64,000 nucleotides of DNA. Source: Leclercia adecarboxylata. Lineage in GTDB: Bacteria > Pseudomonadota > Gammaproteobacteria > Enterobacterales > Enterobacteriaceae. Shown piece by piece: positions 59,979 to 64,000 of the stretch (positions within the stretch are counted from its first letter, which is position 1; each line of letters begins with the position of its first letter). The translations under genes were made by a program, and so were the position numbers. Under the pieces are notes generated by a model, which worked only from the letters and a program-made list of their open reading frames with translations, was not told the DNA's origin and searched no databases. The DNA lies in assembly GCA_002360945.1 (NCBI GenBank), contig DERO01000024.1, forward strand, positions 124,001-188,000, read 5' to 3'.

Positions 59979-61036
59979 CGGCATATTATATAGCTTATTT
60001 TTTTAGCTTGCTTTCAACAAAAGCAATAGCTTTTTTTAATAGCCGTGACAAAAATTTTGGCTTTTTCTTGTGGTCAACGTTCTTACTCTTACTATCACTT
60101 TTTGCCTCACTCCGTGGCGAGGGGGTAGACCGAGATTATTTGAATTATATCAGTTGGTTTGATCTGATCAATAATGAGTTTTGGGTTGCGGTTGAGCAAA
60201 AAAAAGATATTGGTTTTGTTTTACTTTATAAGTTTTTGGCTCTCATAACAGAGCAACCATGGTTTTTCTTTTTTGTGGCAAGTTTTATTGCATTAAGTGT
60301 TAAAGTTAAATTTGCGACAAAACTGCGATTCGGGAATTATGCTGCACTGATATTTATTCTTATCATTTCGCGGTTTTACCTGGTGCATGAATTTACACAA
60401 GTGCGCGCTGGTTTGGCAATTGCAATTGCATCGTATGCTGCATTGATTCTGATTAATGGTGAAAGATTTAAATCACTGTTATTTTTCATCGCTGCAATAT
60501 CTATACATGTCTCAGTGATTATCATCCCTTTATTTATGATGGTACGCAGTTACTGGCCTGCGTTGAATAAACGCTTTATGCTACTACTCATTCCTGTGTT
60601 GGGTATCTTTTCGGGTGGAGTATCCAGCCTTTTATTGTTGTTTATTGATTCCCAGAGAATCATGGTTTATATAGATACTGATGAGGCTGGAGCAATTTCA
60701 CTGCTATCATTTTATTACATAACCAGAATGGCTGTATTTTATTTTATCGTTTTTAAATTATATCAACACACTAATAATGTCCAAAAAATAGTGTTGTTTT
60801 TCTCCGCGGCAAGTCTGTTCTTTAATGCTGCGTTTGCATGGAATAGCGTACTTTCACTAAGAATGGTTGAGGTGTTGGGCTTATTTGATATGGCTATGTT
60901 TGTTATTCCTTTGCTTTATATGAGGAGTAATAGTGTATGGCTGTATAAAACAATCTTGATAGTGTTTTCCTTTGTCATGTTTTTTTCAACAACCAAGATA
61001 ATAGAGCCGTATCATACGGTTCTGGAGTGGTGGTAG
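59975..61036 (+). CDS. wzy: O-antigen polymerase Wzy (EpsG type)
   Basis: This 353-residue integral membrane protein has about ten to eleven hydrophobic helices. Early residues LFASLRGEGVDRDYLNYISWF and later EFTQVRAGLAIAIASYAAL (motifs RGxGxDxDYxxY and QxRxGxA) place it in the EpsG/Wzy polymerase family. It joins O units at the periplasmic face. Wzy sequences are highly variable, so the call rests on topology, the EpsG-like motifs and the position between glycosyltransferases and wzx. Confidence 0.82.
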   Translation: MTAYYIAYFFSLLSTKAIAFFNSRDKNFGFFLWSTFLLLLSLFASLRGEGVDRDYLNYISWFDLINNEFWVAVEQKKDIGFVLLYKFLALITEQPWFFFFVASFIALSVKVKFATKLRFGNYAALIFILIISRFYLVHEFTQVRAGLAIAIASYAALILINGERFKSLLFFIAAISIHVSVIIIPLFMMVRSYWPALNKRFMLLLIPVLGIFSGGVSSLLLLFIDSQRIMVYIDTDEAGAISLLSFYYITRMAVFYFIVFKLYQHTNNVQKIVLFFSAASLFFNAAFAWNSVLSLRMVEVLGLFDMAMFVIPLLYMRSNSVWLYKTILIVFSFVMFFSTTKIIEPYHTVLEWW

Positions 61037-61039
61037 CGA

Positions 61040-62299
61040 ATGCTAGATGATGTAGAAATAAAAAGGGTAATAAAGAATTCTGGCTACATGCTCATTACGC
61101 AGGGGATAACATATATATCCCCGCTATTAATTTTAGGTTTTTTGATCAAAAATCTTGGGATTGATGGGTTTGGAAAATATGCAGTTTGCCTGGCCGTTGC
61201 AGCATATATACAGGTTATTATAGATTATGGCTTTTCTTTTACTTCAAGCCGTGCGATATCCCAGAACAGAGATAATATAAAATTAGTCTCTAATGTCTTC
61301 TGGATGACAATTGGCATTAAAGTTATCTTGTCTGCTCTCATACTGCCACTTTATTATTTGGCTGTCAGTTATTCGGTTAATGATGAGATATTAAAAAAAG
61401 CATTAATATTTGCGTATCTCCTCGTGCTTGGTAATTCTTTTTTACCAATTTGGTATTACCAGGGAAAAGAAAACCTTAAACCAATTGCTTTTTTAAATTT
61501 AATATCGCGTGCATTATCATGTGTTCTTGTGCTGCTATTTGTAAAGAGCAACAGTGATATCAACATTGCGTTAATTTGCCAGTCCGTACCCTCTTTGCTA
61601 TGTGCATTAGTGGCGATCCTTATCCCGGTGTATAAACGAGAAGTGCAGAAAACTGTACCAAACATAACTTTTGTCAGAGAAGAATTGGTTACTGGTTGGA
61701 GTATGTTCACAGCAACCTTATATTCGGTGATATTAAGTAATAGTGCAGTATTTCTTTTAGGTATTATGACTAATCCTGTCATTGTGGGTGCGTATGCTAC
61801 CATTGAAAGGGTTATTAAAGCATTTACATCATTATTTGCGCCTTTAACTCAGTCTGTTTATCCATATAATTGCAACAAATTTAAAGAGTCTATTTCCTCA
61901 GGACTTATCTCTGTCCGAAAAACAGCTAAACCGATCATGATACTCGCCGCACTGGCGAGTTTATTCATTATTACAGCAATGCTTTTTTATCATCTCTACT
62001 GGGTTGAAAATAAAATTGAAGGATTTTTGCCAATAGCGGTTCTACTGACTTTTTGGATGTTTTTTAGCGTCATAAATAACATACTTGGCATCCAGACGTT
62101 AAGTGCCTCCGGCCACAGTCGGAGCTATAGCAGTAGTTTTAAATTCGTTGCAATTTTTACATTAATATTAATGATTGTACTTATTTATTATTGGCAGAAT
62201 ATTGGTGCCGCAATATCGATGTTCTTGGGTGAGTTAAGTTTAACTATTTTACTGTTCGGTAAAGTTCAAAAATTAGCTAATATACATAAAGTTGAGTGA
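61040..62299 (+). CDS. wzx: O-antigen flippase Wzx
   Basis: This 419-residue membrane protein with about 12 helices belongs to the polysaccharide transport (PST/RfbX) group. Characteristic segments are YISPLLILGFLIKNLGIDGFGKYA (in part LGIDGFGKYA), IDYGFSFTSSRAIS and the later WYYQGKENLK region. It moves the lipid-linked O unit across the inner membrane. It starts 3 bases after wzy and ends 4 bases before the epimerase gene. Confidence 0.88.
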   Translation: MLDDVEIKRVIKNSGYMLITQGITYISPLLILGFLIKNLGIDGFGKYAVCLAVAAYIQVIIDYGFSFTSSRAISQNRDNIKLVSNVFWMTIGIKVILSALILPLYYLAVSYSVNDEILKKALIFAYLLVLGNSFLPIWYYQGKENLKPIAFLNLISRALSCVLVLLFVKSNSDINIALICQSVPSLLCALVAILIPVYKREVQKTVPNITFVREELVTGWSMFTATLYSVILSNSAVFLLGIMTNPVIVGAYATIERVIKAFTSLFAPLTQSVYPYNCNKFKESISSGLISVRKTAKPIMILAALASLFIITAMLFYHLYWVENKIEGFLPIAVLLTFWMFFSVINNILGIQTLSASGHSRSYSSSFKFVAIFTLILMIVLIYYWQNIGAAISMFLGELSLTILLFGKVQKLANIHKVE

Positions 62300-62303
62300 A
62301 AAT

Positions 62304-63431
62304 ATGTCTAAGAAAATTCTTTTAGTGTTTGGTACACGTCCAGAAGCAATTAAAATGATACCGCTTATAAAGAAGATTCAAAATGATGCTCGTTTTGACT
62401 ATAAAGTTTGCGTAACAGCTCAACATCGTGAAATGCTTGACCAGGTGCTCTCCATTTTTTCAATAAAGCCCGATTATGATTTGAATTTGATGAAACGTGG
62501 TCAGCAACTTGTTGATTTGACAGCTTCAATGATAATCAGTTTCGCAGAGGTATTACAGGACTATAAGCCTGATTATGTCCTTGTACATGGCGACACTTCA
62601 ACGACTTTAGCATGCACAATTTCTGCATATTATAATCAAATTAAAGTAGGGCACGTTGAAGCCGGCCTCAGAACAGGTAATCTTCTTTCACCATGGCCTG
62701 AAGAAGGTAACAGAAAAGTTACGGGCGCATTGGCTTCCATCCATTTTGCGCCGACAGAAACTTCACGTTCGAATTTGCTTAAAGAAAATGTTCCGGATGA
62801 CAATATTTTTGTTACCGGTAATACTGTGGTTGATACTTTATTTTTGGCTAAAGAACTTATTAAGGCTGACATCGGTTTTCAGCAGAGTCTCAATTCTAAG
62901 TATGATTTCTTACAGGATGATAAACGTTTAGTTCTTATCACGGGCCATCGTAGAGAAAGTTTTGGTAAGGGATTTGAGAATATCTGTGAAGGCATTAAAG
63001 ATGTCGCCAGACAATACCCGGATACAAACTTTGTATACCCAGTGCATCTCAATCCACAAGTGCAAGAACCAGTGAATAGACTTCTCAGTTCCGAACCCAA
63101 TATTTACCTGATTCAACCGCTCGATTATCTTCCTTTTGTATACTTTATGGATCGATCTCATTTTATTTTGACTGATTCTGGCGGTGTTCAGGAAGAGGCT
63201 CCATCACTCGGCAAGCCTGTGCTTGTTATGAGAGATACAACAGAACGCCCTGAGGCAGTCGAGGCGGGAACAGTAAAATTAGTTGGTACTAGTCGAGAAG
63301 CAATATTCAGCGGCATGAAAAAACTTCTGGATGATGATGCTTTTTACAGCGAGATGTCACATGCTCACAATCCTTATGGTGATGGCAATGCTGCAGAGCG
63401 CATCTTGAATGCTCTAGCAAATGCGCGCTGA
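62304..63431 (+). CDS. Non-hydrolysing UDP-GlcNAc 2-epimerase (WecB family)
   Basis: This 375-residue enzyme interconverts UDP-GlcNAc and UDP-ManNAc. It starts KILLVFGTRPEAIKMIPL and has VHGDTSTT, GHVEAGLRTGN, LSPWPEEGNR and TGHRRESFG. The catalytic residues Asp97, Glu119, Glu133 and His215 line up with Asp95, Glu117, Glu131 and His213 of E. coli WecB. LTDSGGVQEEAPSLGKPVLVMR is the UDP-binding end (in part DSGGVQEEAPSLGKPV). A second copy besides the core wecB of the enterobacterial common antigen locus is expected. The O unit thus probably includes ManNAc or a derivative. Confidence 0.9.
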   Translation: MSKKILLVFGTRPEAIKMIPLIKKIQNDARFDYKVCVTAQHREMLDQVLSIFSIKPDYDLNLMKRGQQLVDLTASMIISFAEVLQDYKPDYVLVHGDTSTTLACTISAYYNQIKVGHVEAGLRTGNLLSPWPEEGNRKVTGALASIHFAPTETSRSNLLKENVPDDNIFVTGNTVVDTLFLAKELIKADIGFQQSLNSKYDFLQDDKRLVLITGHRRESFGKGFENICEGIKDVARQYPDTNFVYPVHLNPQVQEPVNRLLSSEPNIYLIQPLDYLPFVYFMDRSHFILTDSGGVQEEAPSLGKPVLVMRDTTERPEAVEAGTVKLVGTSREAIFSGMKKLLDDDAFYSEMSHAHNPYGDGNAAERILNALANAR

Positions 63432-63463
63432 TCTCAGATTTGCATTAACACATTGGGTTATTT

Positions 63464-64000
63464 ATGATTCTCTTTATTGCTGATTATCCTACCGAAAAAA
63501 ATATTCGAGATGGTATGATGCAGCGGATTGCTGCAATCGATGGTTTGGTAAGTGATGTTGAACGGGTTTATTTAAATGTTTCCTATAAACGCAATATTCG
63601 TAGAACTTCATCATCCATCGGTAATTGCCGGGTAGAGAATGTTAATTTCTTTGTTCATTTTAAATTCATCACTGAACATATTAAGAAAGCAAGATTCATT
63701 TATACCCATTCTGTCATTAACCTTTTTAAAGTGTTACCCGTTGTTGATTTTTCTAAGCTTCTTCTTGATGTCCATGGCGTTGTACCTGAAGAGCATAAAT
63801 TCATGGGCAAAACACTTTACTATCATTTATTCAATGTTGCTGAACGCCTTGCTATCAAATATGCATATAAAATAATTCACGTCACAAAGGCAATGGAGGC
63901 GCATTTTCAAAATAAATATAATTTTGATAACATTGCTGAACGCTCTTTGGTTTTTCCAATATTTGAATCGGTCGCGGTGACGAAAAACATTGAAAAATGG
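63464..64000 (+). CDS. Probable glycosyltransferase, GT4-like (3' truncated by window end)
   Basis: From the ATG at 63464 (MILFIADYPTEKNIRDGMMQ) a frame stays open to the window end, 179 codons. The N-terminal GT-B features are a short first strand, a GMMQR loop, LLLDVHGVVPEEHKF and YKIIHVTKAM, then the beginning of the linker. This is the pattern of family 4 glycosyltransferase acceptor domains. AT-rich like its neighbours. There is no good Shine-Dalgarno sequence before the ATG. The donor-binding domain and the sugar are not visible. Confidence 0.7.
   Translation, partial: MILFIADYPTEKNIRDGMMQRIAAIDGLVSDVERVYLNVSYKRNIRRTSSSIGNCRVENVNFFVHFKFITEHIKKARFIYTHSVINLFKVLPVVDFSKLLLDVHGVVPEEHKFMGKTLYYHLFNVAERLAIKYAYKIIHVTKAMEAHFQNKYNFDNIAERSLVFPIFESVAVTKNIEKW

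Noticed and set aside
1..64000. CRISPR arrays, insertion sequences, prophage genes, tRNA or rRNA genes
   Set aside because: I saw no regularly spaced repeats, transposase or integrase frames, or tRNA/rRNA-like sequences; repeats present are REP-type or short hairpins.

Overview
The window is chromosomal DNA of a member of the Enterobacteriaceae. Gene order over most of its length follows the Escherichia coli mdtABCD-baeSR / yegD-alkA-yegE-udk-dcd-asmA-yegH / wza-wcaM-galF / rml region (remembered K-12 order, not a database search). The proteins are close to the K-12 ones but not identical. GC-rich coding sequence, REP-type palindromes and a blue-light module in a non-K-12 position suggest Enterobacter, Leclercia, Lelliottia or a relative; the genus cannot be fixed from sequence alone.

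Layout. 1-1914: the end of a peptide/nickel-type ABC importer operon (truncated permease, two ATPases). 2034-5126: yegS, a small unknown gene, the sRNA gene cyaR and trhP. 5298-8690: a blue-light module, with bluF and bluR on the plus strand and ycgZ-ymgA-ariR divergent on the minus strand. In K-12 this module lies elsewhere. 8720-19695 (minus strand): the mdtABCD-baeSR drug-efflux and envelope-stress operon, read mdtA to baeR. 19907-30700: yegD, alkA, dgcE (yegE), udk, dcd, asmA and yegH.

30701-53802: a 690-base leader with a candidate RcsAB box and a JUMPstart/ops element, followed by the complete colanic acid operon (wza wzb wzc wcaABCDEF gmd fcl gmm wcaI cpsB cpsG wcaJ wzxC wcaKLM). This covers export, GDP-fucose synthesis, six glycosyltransferases, two acetyltransferases, a pyruvyltransferase, polymerase and flippase. 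53981-54877: galF. 54878-64000: a second JUMPstart, then rmlB-rmlD-rmlA and an AT-rich O-antigen cluster: a WbbL-like rhamnosyltransferase, a second rhamnosyltransferase-like GT2, an EpsG-type Wzy, Wzx, a non-hydrolysing UDP-GlcNAc 2-epimerase and a glycosyltransferase cut by the window end. rmlC is not seen.

How it fits together. Most of the window concerns the cell envelope: efflux under BaeSR, outer membrane biogenesis (asmA), capsule and O antigen. In E. coli the BluF-controlled small proteins YmgA and AriR are known to act through the Rcs phosphorelay, which activates wza-wcaM. Here that light module lies about 22 kb upstream of its likely final target, the most interesting regulatory juxtaposition in the window. 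The most variable and probably least described part is the O-antigen cluster at the right end.
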